A stretch of 14,484 nucleotides of DNA from Candidatus Saccharibacteria bacterium UBA6575 (GCA_002434005.1 DJJF01000034.1:2272-16755); one strand, 5' to 3'; counted from the first letter of the stretch, positions 7,269 to 14,055 are shown. The notes: a model not told the origin generated them from the sequence alone. Program-made: numbers and translations.

Positions 7269-7288
7269 TCAGTCATACCTAAAGCAAA

Positions 7289-7314
7289 CCCGCCGGCGTG
7301 GGGGAGCCGACGGG
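7289..7314 (-). terminator. Rho-independent terminator after the small minus-strand genes
   Basis: On the minus strand, CCCGTCGGC and GCCGGCGGG form a nine-pair GC-rich stem (one G-T pair) with an eight-base loop, followed by TTTGCTTT. The U-run is interrupted. It lies about 25 bases after the end of the 35-aa reading frame. Confidence 0.6.
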
Positions 7315-7338
7315 AATAACAGAATGGGTATAGGGTGG

Positions 7339-7446
7339 TTATAAGTAAATCTGGGAATCCTTATTCGCAGCGATATACTGACGCTCGAACTCTCTCAGCT
7401 GCTCTCGCGCTTCGGAATCGGTATGGTTTCGTACAGTCTTTGCCAC
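7339..7446 (-). CDS. Possible 35-aa protein
   Basis: A GTG-started frame of 35 codons encodes a charged, helix-prone peptide (for example EAREQLREFERQYIAAN). It begins 18 bases after the 56-aa gene and ends just before a terminator, so it would be the second gene of a tiny operon. The ribosome site is weak (GAGA about seven bases upstream). The composition looks coding, and no other gene occupies this stretch. I do not recognise it. Confidence 0.35.
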   Translation of the reverse strand: MAKTVRNHTDSEAREQLREFERQYIAANKDSQIYL

Positions 7447-7464
7447 AAGTATTTCTCAGGTGCC

Positions 7465-7635
7465 TTATTTTATTGCCAACGCGATAAAGGGTGTATTTGA
7501 AACTTCAACATGCTGTCTGTGACTACGCTTGACCTTACGGTCAGATAGTTCAGACAGATCCATGAAGAGCGCCTTTTTACGATCTTTAAACCGGTTAATC
7601 CGTGCTGACAGATCGCTTGTACTCATTTGTTTCAT
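7465..7635 (-). CDS. Small basic protein (56 aa), unknown
   Basis: The peptide starts MKQMSTSDLSARINRFKDRK and has two Lys/Arg/His-rich stretches, a helix-like DLSELSDRK and a hydrophobic tail; it is strongly basic and may bind nucleic acid or an acidic partner (inference). ATG 7635 is chosen because a very strong ribosome site, GGAGGAGGG, ends five bases before it; an ATG 15 bases further upstream would lie over that site. Upstream is a -10 box with a perfect CRP-type operator at activator distance, so it is probably a target of the divergent regulator. No family is recognised. Confidence 0.6.
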   Translation of the reverse strand: MKQMSTSDLSARINRFKDRKKALFMDLSELSDRKVKRSHRQHVEVSNTPFIALAIK

Positions 7636-7665
7636 ATTACCCTCCTCCACAGTTGGTATGTCTTA

Positions 7666-7671
7666 ACTATA
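7666..7671 (-). promoter_or_regulatory. -10 element of the 56-aa gene, activator-type promoter
   Basis: TATAGT on the minus strand, with a predicted start near 7659 and a 24-base leader holding the strong ribosome site. No -35 consensus is present. The position is instead covered by the operator at 7693-7708, whose centre is about 41.5 bases upstream of the start. Confidence 0.55.
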
Positions 7672-7692
7672 GGCGTTACCGGCATGCAGAGC

Positions 7693-7708
7693 TGTGAGTA
7701 GTGTCACA
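7693..7708. promoter_or_regulatory. CRP-type operator 1 (perfect half sites)
   Basis: TGTGA-GTAGTG-TCACA: both half sites match the CRP consensus exactly with the standard six-base gap. It lies between the divergent 56-aa gene and the Crp/Fnr regulator gene and is placed as a class II activator site for the former. Confidence 0.75.
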
Positions 7709-7715
7709 AAAAACA

Positions 7716-7731
7716 TGTGATAATTTTCACT
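7716..7731. promoter_or_regulatory. CRP-type operator 2, overlapping the -35 of the regulator gene
   Basis: TGTGA-TAATTT-TCACT matches nine of ten half-site bases. Its centre is 23 bp from operator 1, about two helical turns. It covers the -35 region of the regulator's own promoter (-10 at 7748-7753), so self-repression is the simplest reading. Confidence 0.65.
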
Positions 7732-7747
7732 TATATCATCACAGGGG

Positions 7748-7753
7748 TATACT
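7748..7753 (+). promoter_or_regulatory. -10 element of the Crp/Fnr regulator gene
   Basis: TATACT, with the likely start near 7760, leaves only four or five bases before ATG 7765, so the transcript is nearly leaderless. The -35 (TTTCAC, 7725-7730) is poor and lies within operator 2. Confidence 0.5.
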
Positions 7754-7764
7754 AGAGATAAGGG

Positions 7765-8427
7765 ATGGACGACTTATTACACGAGCTTAAACCTCTTGGT
7801 TCGTTCAGGACTATTCTTAAAGACGGCAATGTATTATTCCAAGGCGAGGTTCCTCGTAGCGTCATATTAGTACGCAGCGGAATCATCAGGGCGTATACGA
7901 TCACCTCGAGTGGAGAAGAACGCACCGTAGCATTGTATGGTGACGGGAGCATATTGCCCCTGACATGGGTGCTCGGAACCACCAATAACAGTCTTTTCTA
8001 TTACGAAGCCGTTACAGATTGTAGGGTATTCCAGGTGCCAAAAGGAGCATTTACAGATTTCATTTATTCAAAGCCAGGGCGTACCAAAGCAATGCTCAAG
8101 CAAACGGCCGATATTTATACATCCTTACTGCTCCGAATTACAGGACTCGAACAGTCTCGCGCGGTTGAGAAGATTGGCTTTACGCTGTATTACCTGCTAT
8201 TCACGCATGGAAAAGAAGTACGACCCGGTGTCTTTACGATTAATGTGCGTTTGAGCCACGCGTTGTTCGGCTCGCTCGTTGGATTGACTCGTGAGAGTAC
8301 AGCCAAGAACATGAAGCAGCTTCGTGATAAAGGCATTATTGATTACGCGAGTTTCACGTATACGGTCGATAAAGCCAAGCTCGAGGCATTCCTTGGCGAA
8401 GACGGTTTTCGCGACCTTACAATCTAA
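7765..8427 (+). CDS. Crp/Fnr-family transcription regulator
   Basis: This is a 220-aa protein. Residues about 15-110 form the cyclic-nucleotide-binding-type beta barrel (IRAYTITSSGEERTVALYGDGSILPL); 112-135 the dimer helix; 150-215 the winged helix. The recognition helix reads T-R-E-S-T-A-K (175-181), so Arg176 and Glu177 correspond to CRP Arg180 and Glu181, which contact TGTGA; CRP Arg185 is Lys181 here. The cAMP phosphate-binding motif is not visible, and there is only one Cys (86), so neither cAMP nor a Fnr-type iron-sulfur cluster is supported; the effector is unknown. The start is fixed by an in-frame TAA two codons before ATG 7765. The stop overlaps that of the convergent response regulator gene (CTAA). 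Two matching operators lie upstream and a third before the kinase cluster. Confidence 0.9.
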   Translation: MDDLLHELKPLGSFRTILKDGNVLFQGEVPRSVILVRSGIIRAYTITSSGEERTVALYGDGSILPLTWVLGTTNNSLFYYEAVTDCRVFQVPKGAFTDFIYSKPGRTKAMLKQTADIYTSLLLRITGLEQSRAVEKIGFTLYYLLFTHGKEVRPGVFTINVRLSHALFGSLVGLTRESTAKNMKQLRDKGIIDYASFTYTVDKAKLEAFLGEDGFRDLTI

Positions 8428-8840
8428 GCGTTCTTCTCGTGGGCAATGTCGCTAATAATTCGGAGGAGCTCTTTTGGCGCTGCTCGTGCCTTCAAAATGT
8501 ATCGGTGGGCGCCAAGCGAGAACGCTTCGTCTACTTCATCTTGGGCATCATAATTACTGAATACAACAACAGTCGCATCGTGTTTAGCGACTTCATATTC
8601 CTTCAAAAATCCAATGCCATCCAGTACGGGCATGCGAAGATCAAGGAATATAATATCGGGCTGCAAGCCGCCCGCGAGAGCATCCAGTGCCTGCTTACCG
8701 TCAAATGCCGAGCTGACTTCGTGGCCTGCCGACGATATGATCATCTGGTAGGCTTTGTTCAGATCTTCGTCGTCTTCAACAATTAGTATGTTCATTTTCT
8801 CCTTGGCCATATTGTTCGATTCTACTTCATTCCTCACCAT
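8424..8840 (-). CDS. Single-domain response regulator (CheY-like)
   Basis: A 138-aa receiver with no output domain: acidic pair EDDED (22-26), phospho-acceptor Asp67 in IIFLDLRMP, Ser95 in VVVFSNY and Lys117 in YILKARA. It would pass phosphate on or act through protein contacts. ATG 8840 overlaps the end of the hybrid kinase gene by 14 bases. Later starts are possible at 8810 (MAKEK) and 8795 (MNILIVED, with AAGGAG close before it); the receiver itself begins at the last of these, so the first 15 residues may not be translated. It is the last gene of the four-gene signalling cluster and meets the Crp/Fnr gene tail to tail. Confidence 0.92.
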   Translation of the reverse strand: MVRNEVESNNMAKEKMNILIVEDDEDLNKAYQMIISSAGHEVSSAFDGKQALDALAGGLQPDIIFLDLRMPVLDGIGFLKEYEVAKHDATVVVFSNYDAQDEVDEAFSLGAHRYILKARAAPKELLRIISDIAHEKNA

Positions 8841-9993
8841 TTGTGGTGTAAATTAATTCACTTTTTTCCGGAAGGCGCTTTGGAAGTACGACGCTGAAGC
8901 ACGATCCAGACGGCTCATTAGGCCTGTAGTCAATCCGTCCTCCGTGTAGGTCGACAATTCGTTTAGCCCAATACAGCCCAAGCCCTGAGCCGCCGACTTT
9001 TGTTGAAAGCGGATTGTCAAAACGCACAAACTTTTCGAACAAGCGGGGTAAATCTACCTCATTTATACCAACGCCCTGATCCGTAACGTCGATGCTAATT
9101 GTGTCCACGTCGCTAGTAATACTTATCTGTATCTCACTGCCTTCTGGTGAATACTTGCTTGCATTATCAATAATGTTTTCGAGTACCATTCGAATTGCAT
9201 CACGATCAAAAGAAAGAGTTGGATGGTCCGAATCACGCCTCTTGAAGTGAATTTTCTGCATGCGTTCTTCAACGGTACTTTTCTGCTCATCAATAACCTC
9301 ACGTAGCAATTTGTCGATATCGACGACTGACGTATGAAGCCGCATCTTCCCAGAATCTACCTGTGCAACCTTTAACAAATCACTAATAATTCGCAGCTGC
9401 CGTTCGTTGCTTTGATAGGCTTGCTTTAGCAACCCTAGCTGTGCATCGGGAACTTTTCCAACAAACCCTTCGACTACCATGCCAAGATATTGCTTTACGC
9501 CCGTTGCAGGTGTTCTGAGCTGGTGGGAAGCAATCGATATAAAGTCTTCTTTCGCACGATTTAGTTCAACTAGCTGATCGATCCGCTGTTGCTCCATATG
9601 CTTTCGCTGCAAGGCGTACATGATCGTACGTGAAAGCAAGGTAGCGTCAAACGAACCTTTAACTAAGTAGTCGGCCGCAGCCAATCGGAGTGATCGCCAT
9701 TCAAGATCGCTATCCGATACTCCAGTCATAAGTATAAACGGCTGCCTAAAGCGCTCGGGATGAACCTGCTCTAGAATATCGGTTCCTGTATTCTCACCCA
9801 ATCTATAGTCGATAAGATAGACGTCATACTCGTTCCGACCTATTCGCTCAAGTGCATCATCATATGTCTTCGACCAGTCCACGATGTACGGTGAGTCCGG
9901 GATTCGACTAAAAATTTTCTTGGTTAATAGCCAATCATCTTCATCGTCCTCGACCACCAGCACGCGGATGTTCCGTAGGTAGTTCGGATCCAT
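8827..9993 (-). CDS. REC-histidine kinase hybrid, cytoplasmic
   Basis: This is a 388-aa protein with no membrane segment. Residues 8-125 are an N-terminal receiver (EDDEDD at 15-20, Asp62, Thr90, Lys112). 148-215 form the dimerisation and phosphotransfer domain with His157 in IASHQLRTP. 260-372 form the ATP-binding domain (N box ENIIDNASKY, G1 DQGVG at 305-309, G2 GGSGLGL at 334-340). The REC-before-kinase order suggests that phosphorylation of the receiver tunes the kinase, and it may take signal from the upstream large kinase. It follows the Rcp1-like gene by 13 bases and overlaps the next receiver gene, so the four proteins are likely made together as one relay. Confidence 0.93.
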   Translation of the reverse strand: MDPNYLRNIRVLVVEDDEDDWLLTKKIFSRIPDSPYIVDWSKTYDDALERIGRNEYDVYLIDYRLGENTGTDILEQVHPERFRQPFILMTGVSDSDLEWRSLRLAAADYLVKGSFDATLLSRTIMYALQRKHMEQQRIDQLVELNRAKEDFISIASHQLRTPATGVKQYLGMVVEGFVGKVPDAQLGLLKQAYQSNERQLRIISDLLKVAQVDSGKMRLHTSVVDIDKLLREVIDEQKSTVEERMQKIHFKRRDSDHPTLSFDRDAIRMVLENIIDNASKYSPEGSEIQISITSDVDTISIDVTDQGVGINEVDLPRLFEKFVRFDNPLSTKVGGSGLGLYWAKRIVDLHGGRIDYRPNEPSGSCFSVVLPKRLPEKSELIYTTNGEE

Positions 9994-10006
9994 TTGCGCG
10001 CCAGCC

Positions 10007-10453
10007 TTAATGAGGTAGCTCGACGATTTCGAACCAATAATTACCTAGGGTACGCATAACACGCGTCAGGTTGTCGAACGTTACTGGCTTGGTAATAAAC
10101 GAGTTCACGCCTAGCTGGTAGGTCTTGAATACATCTTCCTCTGCCTTTGAAGTCGTAAACACGACAACTGGAATATTCTTCAAAGTATCGTCCGATTTTA
10201 TCTCTCGGAGGGCTTCGCGGCCATCCTTACGTGGCATATTAAGATCAAGCAGTATTACACCAGGGCGAGGCGCATTCTCTTCGTTAAAATCACCGCGACG
10301 ATGCAGGTAGTCAAGCAGTTCCTCACCGTCTCGCACGCGCTTCATTGTATTGAGCAATCTACTCTCGCCTAGTGCCTTCTCAGTCAGCAGAACGTCGTCG
10401 TCATCATCGTCAGCCATAAGAATGACTATCGGTTTCACTTCAGCAGTCTCCAT
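10007..10453 (-). CDS. Rcp1-like single-domain response regulator
   Basis: A 148-aa receiver with a run of six Asp (15-20), phospho-acceptor Asp70 in VILLDLNMPRKDGRE, Thr100 and Lys122 in FITKP, ending in the GNYWFEIVELP tail. The pattern ILLDLNMP-DG-E-L--IK, the long segment before the phospho-acceptor strand and the YWFEIVELP end are those of Rcp1, the partner of cyanobacterial phytochrome Cph1 and related soluble kinases. Its ATG follows the stop codon of the large kinase with no gap, and AAGGAG lies nine bases upstream inside that gene. It is therefore very probably the direct phosphate acceptor of that kinase. Confidence 0.93.
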   Translation of the reverse strand: METAEVKPIVILMADDDDDDVLLTEKALGESRLLNTMKRVRDGEELLDYLHRRGDFNEENAPRPGVILLDLNMPRKDGREALREIKSDDTLKNIPVVVFTTSKAEEDVFKTYQLGVNSFITKPVTFDNLTRVMRTLGNYWFEIVELPH

Positions 10454-13012
10454 CTATTTCTTCTCCTTTTTCTTCGGCAACCAAATGATGAATGTTGAGC
10501 CTTTATTTTTCGTACTCTTTGCAGTAATTGTACCACCGTAGCGCTCTACGATTTTACGACAGACGGCAAGCCCGATACCGGTTCCTTCATAGCTAGATCG
10601 TTCATGTAGACGTTGAAAGACAGCAAAAATCCTATCAAGATATTTTTCATCGAATCCGATACCATTATCGCTTACTTGTATCTCATAGCCGCCTCTTTTA
10701 ACTTTTGAAGTGACGGTGACCACTGGTGAAATGTCTGGGCGATGGAACTTAATGGCGTTGCCAACAAGGTTTTGAAAGAGCTGGCGCATATGCGTTGGGT
10801 CGGCCGTCACAACCGGAAGTTTACCGATTTTAAGTTTGGCGCCGGTTTCAGTAATGCGTGTTTCGAGGTCGCTCGAAATGTCCGAAAGAACATCAGTAAG
10901 ATCAACCGACTGCTTGCGCTGTTCGGTACGTGTTACACGTGAGAATGCAAGTAGGTCAGCAATCAGTGTACTCATGCGGTTCGCTGCTGAATGCATGCGC
11001 GCTAAGTAATCTGCACCGTCTGGACCAAGTGAGTCGCCGTATTCTCCTAGCAAAAGATTTCCAAAAGCTTGAATCTTCCGAAGCGGTTCTTGAAGGTCGT
11101 GCGATGCAATGTATGCAAAATCTTCGAGTTCTTTATTACTTCGAGTGAGTTCAGCCCCATATGCATTCAGTTCCCTCTCGACCGACTGCCTGTGCTCAAT
11201 CTCGTCTCGAAGCCCCTGGTTGGTTAGCTGCAGCTGGGCGGTTCGTTCCCGGACTGAAGATTCAAGTCTCTGCTTTTCAAGGCGGAGCTGTTTTTCAAGT
11301 TGTTTGCGGTGTGTTAAGTCGCGCTGCGAATCCTCATATAGTTCGGCATTCGTAATCGCCAGCGATACGCGTGCGGCAAGTTCATTAGCCATTTGGAAGT
11401 CCCTGTCGGTGAAGTGTCTTCCAGAGCCGGCAGAAACAAAACTAAGACCACCAATGACTTTTTTATTACGACGCAAAGGAACTATCATGATTGAGTGTAG
11501 CTCTAAACTTTTCATGAAGCTAAGCGTCTCAGAATCAGTAATATACCCTTCTAACATCTCATTAGTAATAACTGGATAGAATTCGGCTTCACCAGTGCGG
11601 AGCATTCGCGGAATAGCCGTGTCGTCGTCTATCCTAAGGGGATTGAGTTCTCGATATCGCTTTGCGAGTCGTACCTTTTTCGGATCAACATGAGTCGCGC
11701 TGATCTGCTCAAAGCCATTTTCTTCGGAGTACAAGTCGACCGTACACCAATCGGATATAGTTGGGACGCTCAGTTTTGTTATCTTTGTCAGGAGTTTTCT
11801 TGCATCCAAGGTTGTCGACATTTCCGTCGCTACGTCTGCCAGGAACTCTTGCTGATCAGCGGAACGTTTTTGGTCGTCGATATCCGTACATGTACCGTAC
11901 CATTTTTGAATAATTCCATTCTCATCACGAAACGGCATCGCACGCCCAATCACCCATCGGTACGAATCGGTTGGCGCATGATACAGGCGGTATTCGATCT
12001 CGTATGGATTACCCGTCGAAAGGGATTTCCGCCAGAGTTTCCAGGCACGCGCCTGATCTTCCGGATGAAATAAGTCGTTCCATCCTTCCCCGTCAGTCGA
12101 CCCCGGCTCCGTGCCAGTATAGTCGTACCAGCGCTGATTGTAATATTCGTGGTAGCCATCAGGCCGAGTGATCCAAACGAGCTGCGGCATAGAGTCAGCC
12201 ATAAAGCGTAGTCGCGCCTCGCTTTCAAACACGATGCGTTCATTTTCTCGGCGCTCGGTAATATCGATCAATGTACCTGAGAACACGTTGGTACCGTCGA
12301 GGTCTTCTTGTTTCATTCGTCCACGAGCAAGTACCCATCGAACACGTTCGTTTGCCATTTGAATTCGGTACTCTGACTCGTATAGTTCACCGGATTTCAC
12401 GGCAGCATCTATTTCTAACTGTACTCGCTCCCGATCATCAACATGAATACGTTCTACAAAGTCACCAAGCGGCATACCTTTTGCGGCAACATCGGGATCA
12501 ATACCGAACATACGTGAGAGGTTTGGCCCGCCCTTCGCTATGCCGCTCGTAAGATCAAAACTCCAAGTACCGACTTGCCCGGTGGAAAGAACCTCTATGA
12601 GCTTGTTCTGGGTTTGCTCAAGTGTCTGTTCAGTTTCCTGCTCATGCGTCACATCTTCAGTTAACTGATATACAGCAACTACCGTTTTGTCATCCGCGCT
12701 AAAGACAGGATATTGTGTAGACCGCCAGTATTTTGTAACCATATTACCGTCTTCACCTTGCACGTCCCATTTAAATTCGCCCAGTGAGTCTGGCTGCTTT
12801 GTTTTTACAATCCGCTTGATTGATTCGATTGGTGCACTTTTGCCCGTTTTCTTGAACTCTTCAGATGTGTCGGGAAACACCTCAAGAAATGGCCTTCCGA
12901 GTATTTCAGAACGCTTAGTAAACGCTACTTTTTCGTGTGCAGCATTTTCGTCAATAATACGATAGGGTTCGACTGCTTCGTACGCCAGATAGGCAATAGG
13001 CAAGTCACGCAT
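10454..13012 (-). CDS. PAS-PAS-PAS-GAF sensor histidine kinase, cytoplasmic
   Basis: This is an 852-aa protein with no signal peptide or membrane helix, so it reads a cytoplasmic cue. In order: PAS-like (1-125), PAS of the PAS_3 type (140-256, ending GTLIDITERR), PAS_3 (265-382, ending GTCTDIDDQK), GAF (395-558), coiled coil (560-625), phosphotransfer domain with His638 in IASHDLQEPLRKI (628-693), and ATP-binding domain (735-848; N box NLVGNAIKF, G1 DNGIG, G2 GTGIGL). HDLQEPLRKI is the H-box form of Cph1-like kinases and fits the Rcp1-like partner next door. No chromophore Cys is evident in the GAF domain, so I do not call it a phytochrome. ATG 13012 has no good ribosome site; coding-like sequence continues upstream in frame, and ATT 13051 (preceded by GAGG) would add 13 residues. 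Confidence 0.95.
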   Translation of the reverse strand: MRDLPIAYLAYEAVEPYRIIDENAAHEKVAFTKRSEILGRPFLEVFPDTSEEFKKTGKSAPIESIKRIVKTKQPDSLGEFKWDVQGEDGNMVTKYWRSTQYPVFSADDKTVVAVYQLTEDVTHEQETEQTLEQTQNKLIEVLSTGQVGTWSFDLTSGIAKGGPNLSRMFGIDPDVAAKGMPLGDFVERIHVDDRERVQLEIDAAVKSGELYESEYRIQMANERVRWVLARGRMKQEDLDGTNVFSGTLIDITERRENERIVFESEARLRFMADSMPQLVWITRPDGYHEYYNQRWYDYTGTEPGSTDGEGWNDLFHPEDQARAWKLWRKSLSTGNPYEIEYRLYHAPTDSYRWVIGRAMPFRDENGIIQKWYGTCTDIDDQKRSADQQEFLADVATEMSTTLDARKLLTKITKLSVPTISDWCTVDLYSEENGFEQISATHVDPKKVRLAKRYRELNPLRIDDDTAIPRMLRTGEAEFYPVITNEMLEGYITDSETLSFMKSLELHSIMIVPLRRNKKVIGGLSFVSAGSGRHFTDRDFQMANELAARVSLAITNAELYEDSQRDLTHRKQLEKQLRLEKQRLESSVRERTAQLQLTNQGLRDEIEHRQSVERELNAYGAELTRSNKELEDFAYIASHDLQEPLRKIQAFGNLLLGEYGDSLGPDGADYLARMHSAANRMSTLIADLLAFSRVTRTEQRKQSVDLTDVLSDISSDLETRITETGAKLKIGKLPVVTADPTHMRQLFQNLVGNAIKFHRPDISPVVTVTSKVKRGGYEIQVSDNGIGFDEKYLDRIFAVFQRLHERSSYEGTGIGLAVCRKIVERYGGTITAKSTKNKGSTFIIWLPKKKEKK

Positions 13013-13082
13013 GAGCGCCCGGTAATCGATAGTCGGTTCAGAGTGTTTAATGTGGATCGCCTCAAAGATAAGTAATGACCTG

Positions 13083-13088
13083 ATTGTA
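13083..13088 (-). promoter_or_regulatory. -10 element of the kinase cluster, activator-type promoter
   Basis: TACAAT on the minus strand, predicted start near 13076. The 17-bp-spaced -35 position reads CACTAT, not a consensus, and is overlapped by the CRP-type palindrome centred 41.5 bases upstream of the start. Confidence 0.6.
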
Positions 13089-13105
13089 CTGCGCGACCTC
13101 TGTAA

Positions 13106-13129
13106 ATAGTGTGAAATATTTCACACTAT
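13106..13129. promoter_or_regulatory. CRP-type operator 3, within a 24-bp perfect palindrome
   Basis: The core is TGTGA-AATATT-TCACA (13110-13125); symmetry extends four more bases on each side without a mismatch. It lies between the small membrane protein gene and the kinase gene. No U-run follows on either strand, so it is a protein-binding site rather than a terminator. Confidence 0.8.
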
Positions 13130-13134
13130 AGAAG

Positions 13135-13344
13135 CTATTTTTTGCCGTTTAGATACTTGCCGGCAACACTAAGCGCGAATGAAGTCAGAATCACAAACAC
13201 GCTTGCCATGAAGATTCGACTGATGACCAGCGTAATTCCTGTATTGCCGTCATCTGGTTCTGTGCCCGTGAGCACCATGATGACACCAAGTACTCCAAAG
13301 GTTAATGATGCGTATATAAAAACTTTTGTAGCGATTCTTTGCAT
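13135..13344 (-). CDS. Small membrane protein with two helices (69 aa)
   Basis: From ATG 13344: helix 1 at about residues 6-26, a short acidic/polar loop TGTEPDDGNTG, helix 2 at about 38-61, and a basic end (KYLNGKK). A longer frame starting at 13452 would overlap the DUF1801 gene by almost 90 bases and adds a polar stretch unlike a signal peptide, so I reject that start. The ribosome site is weak (AAGGTG about 12 bases upstream). The gene begins 19 bases after the DUF1801 stop and ends six bases before the palindromic operator. Function unknown. Confidence 0.7.
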   Translation of the reverse strand: MQRIATKVFIYASLTFGVLGVIMVLTGTEPDDGNTGITLVISRIFMASVFVILTSFALSVAGKYLNGKK

Positions 13345-13363
13345 ATGTATAGTGTACACCTTG

Positions 13364-13762
13364 TTAGCGCAGCCGTACGAGCTCACCTTTTCGCTTGACG
13401 ATATTTTTGTAGTCCCACTGAATGTCGCGTGCTTTTTGCAGCCACCTGGCAAGTTCTACTTCATCAATCTCAGATGCATCATTGTAGATTTTCTCTGCCG
13501 CTTTGAATGATCCTTCGGCTTTTAGGTCCGGTTCATTAAATGATTGGCCACTCCAAAATAGTAGCTGCACGCCCGATTTACGCACCCAGTAGCCGACAAC
13601 TGGATTGTCCTCAATAAACCATGCCGGTCCACCGTGGTAGAGCTTCGATGTAGCTTCTTCGAGCACGGCATTAATTTCGGTTTGCAGCCTATCGCAAATT
13701 GCCTTACTGTCCTCAGATTGAAGATCGTTGTACTGAGTAATAGTAGCTAGTCTATCGTGCAT
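13364..13762 (-). CDS. DUF1801-family protein
   Basis: A 132-aa soluble protein. The central part (about 30-75: LEEATSKLYHGGPAWFIEDNPVVGYWVRK.GVQLLFWSGQSF) matches DUF1801, a YdhG/CyaY-like alpha-beta fold whose biochemical role is not established. The C-terminal part is helical and charged, as in the family (ELARWLQKARDI). It starts three bases after the previous stop, so it is co-transcribed with the 74-aa protein. No catalytic residues are evident. Confidence 0.8.
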   Translation of the reverse strand: MHDRLATITQYNDLQSEDSKAICDRLQTEINAVLEEATSKLYHGGPAWFIEDNPVVGYWVRKSGVQLLFWSGQSFNEPDLKAEGSFKAAEKIYNDASEIDEVELARWLQKARDIQWDYKNIVKRKGELVRLR

Positions 13763-13765
13763 AGC

Positions 13766-13990
13766 TTATTCCGCAGTTTCTACTGGCCCAAAGCTCAGCT
13801 CACCGGTTTCCGAATCAACAACCATGGTATAGAATTCTTCGCCTGGCTGAGGCTCAAATGTCCGGTGAGCAACCGCAGGCTCAATATCATGGCAGTGGCT
13901 TGCTCCGTCTAATCCCCAAAATGCATTCACCGCCAAGGTGCGTTTTAGTATTGCTCGCCTATCAAGTGGTTCATTCTCTGGACTTGTCAT
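13766..13990 (-). CDS. Hypothetical 74-aa protein
   Basis: A small acidic soluble protein containing ASHCHDIEP and EEFYTMVVDSETGELSFGPVE; the Cys/His cluster could bind metal but is too short to name. The frame is well supported by a clear extended -10 box (13998-14003) directly before its ATG and by tight coupling to the DUF1801 gene. No family is recognised. Confidence 0.65.
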   Translation of the reverse strand: MTSPENEPLDRRAILKRTLAVNAFWGLDGASHCHDIEPAVAHRTFEPQPGEEFYTMVVDSETGELSFGPVETAE

Positions 13991-13997
13991 GACCTAA

Positions 13998-14003
13998 AGT
14001 ATA
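13998..14003 (-). promoter_or_regulatory. Extended -10 of the 74-aa/DUF1801/69-aa operon; leaderless start
   Basis: TATACT preceded by TGC. The predicted first base is 13991 or 13990, at the ATG of the 74-aa gene, so the message would be leaderless; no ribosome site is present. Confidence 0.5.
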
Positions 14004-14013
14004 GCAAAGCCAA

Positions 14014-14055
14014 CCATGAAAAAAGCCAGGCCAGATAGTCTGACGTTTTTCATGG
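14014..14055. terminator. Inverted repeat, possible two-way terminator
   Basis: Arms CCATGAAAAA (14014-14023) and TTTTTCATGG (14046-14055) are perfectly complementary. Between them is an imperfect inner stem (GCCAG with CTGAC, or CAGA-TAG-TCTG). A-run, stem, T-run is the layout of a bidirectional terminator; here it would mainly end the 105-aa gene. The inner stem is weak. Confidence 0.4.

Noticed and set aside
10742..12552. Several plus-strand open frames across the large kinase gene
   Set aside because: They are shadows of a coherent kinase reading frame on the minus strand and show no domain or ribosome site.
10454..13012. Calling the large kinase a phytochrome because of its Cph1-like H-box and Rcp1-like partner
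   Set aside because: There is no PHY domain and no chromophore Cys evident in the GAF domain; the three N-terminal PAS units are of another type.
13106..13129. The 24-bp palindrome as a transcription terminator
   Set aside because: There is no run of U after it on either strand, the stem is AT-rich, and its core matches a CRP-type operator at activator distance.
13135..13452. Long 105-aa form of the small membrane protein
   Set aside because: It would overlap the DUF1801 gene by almost 90 bases; ATG 13344 gives a sensible two-helix protein starting after the DUF1801 stop.
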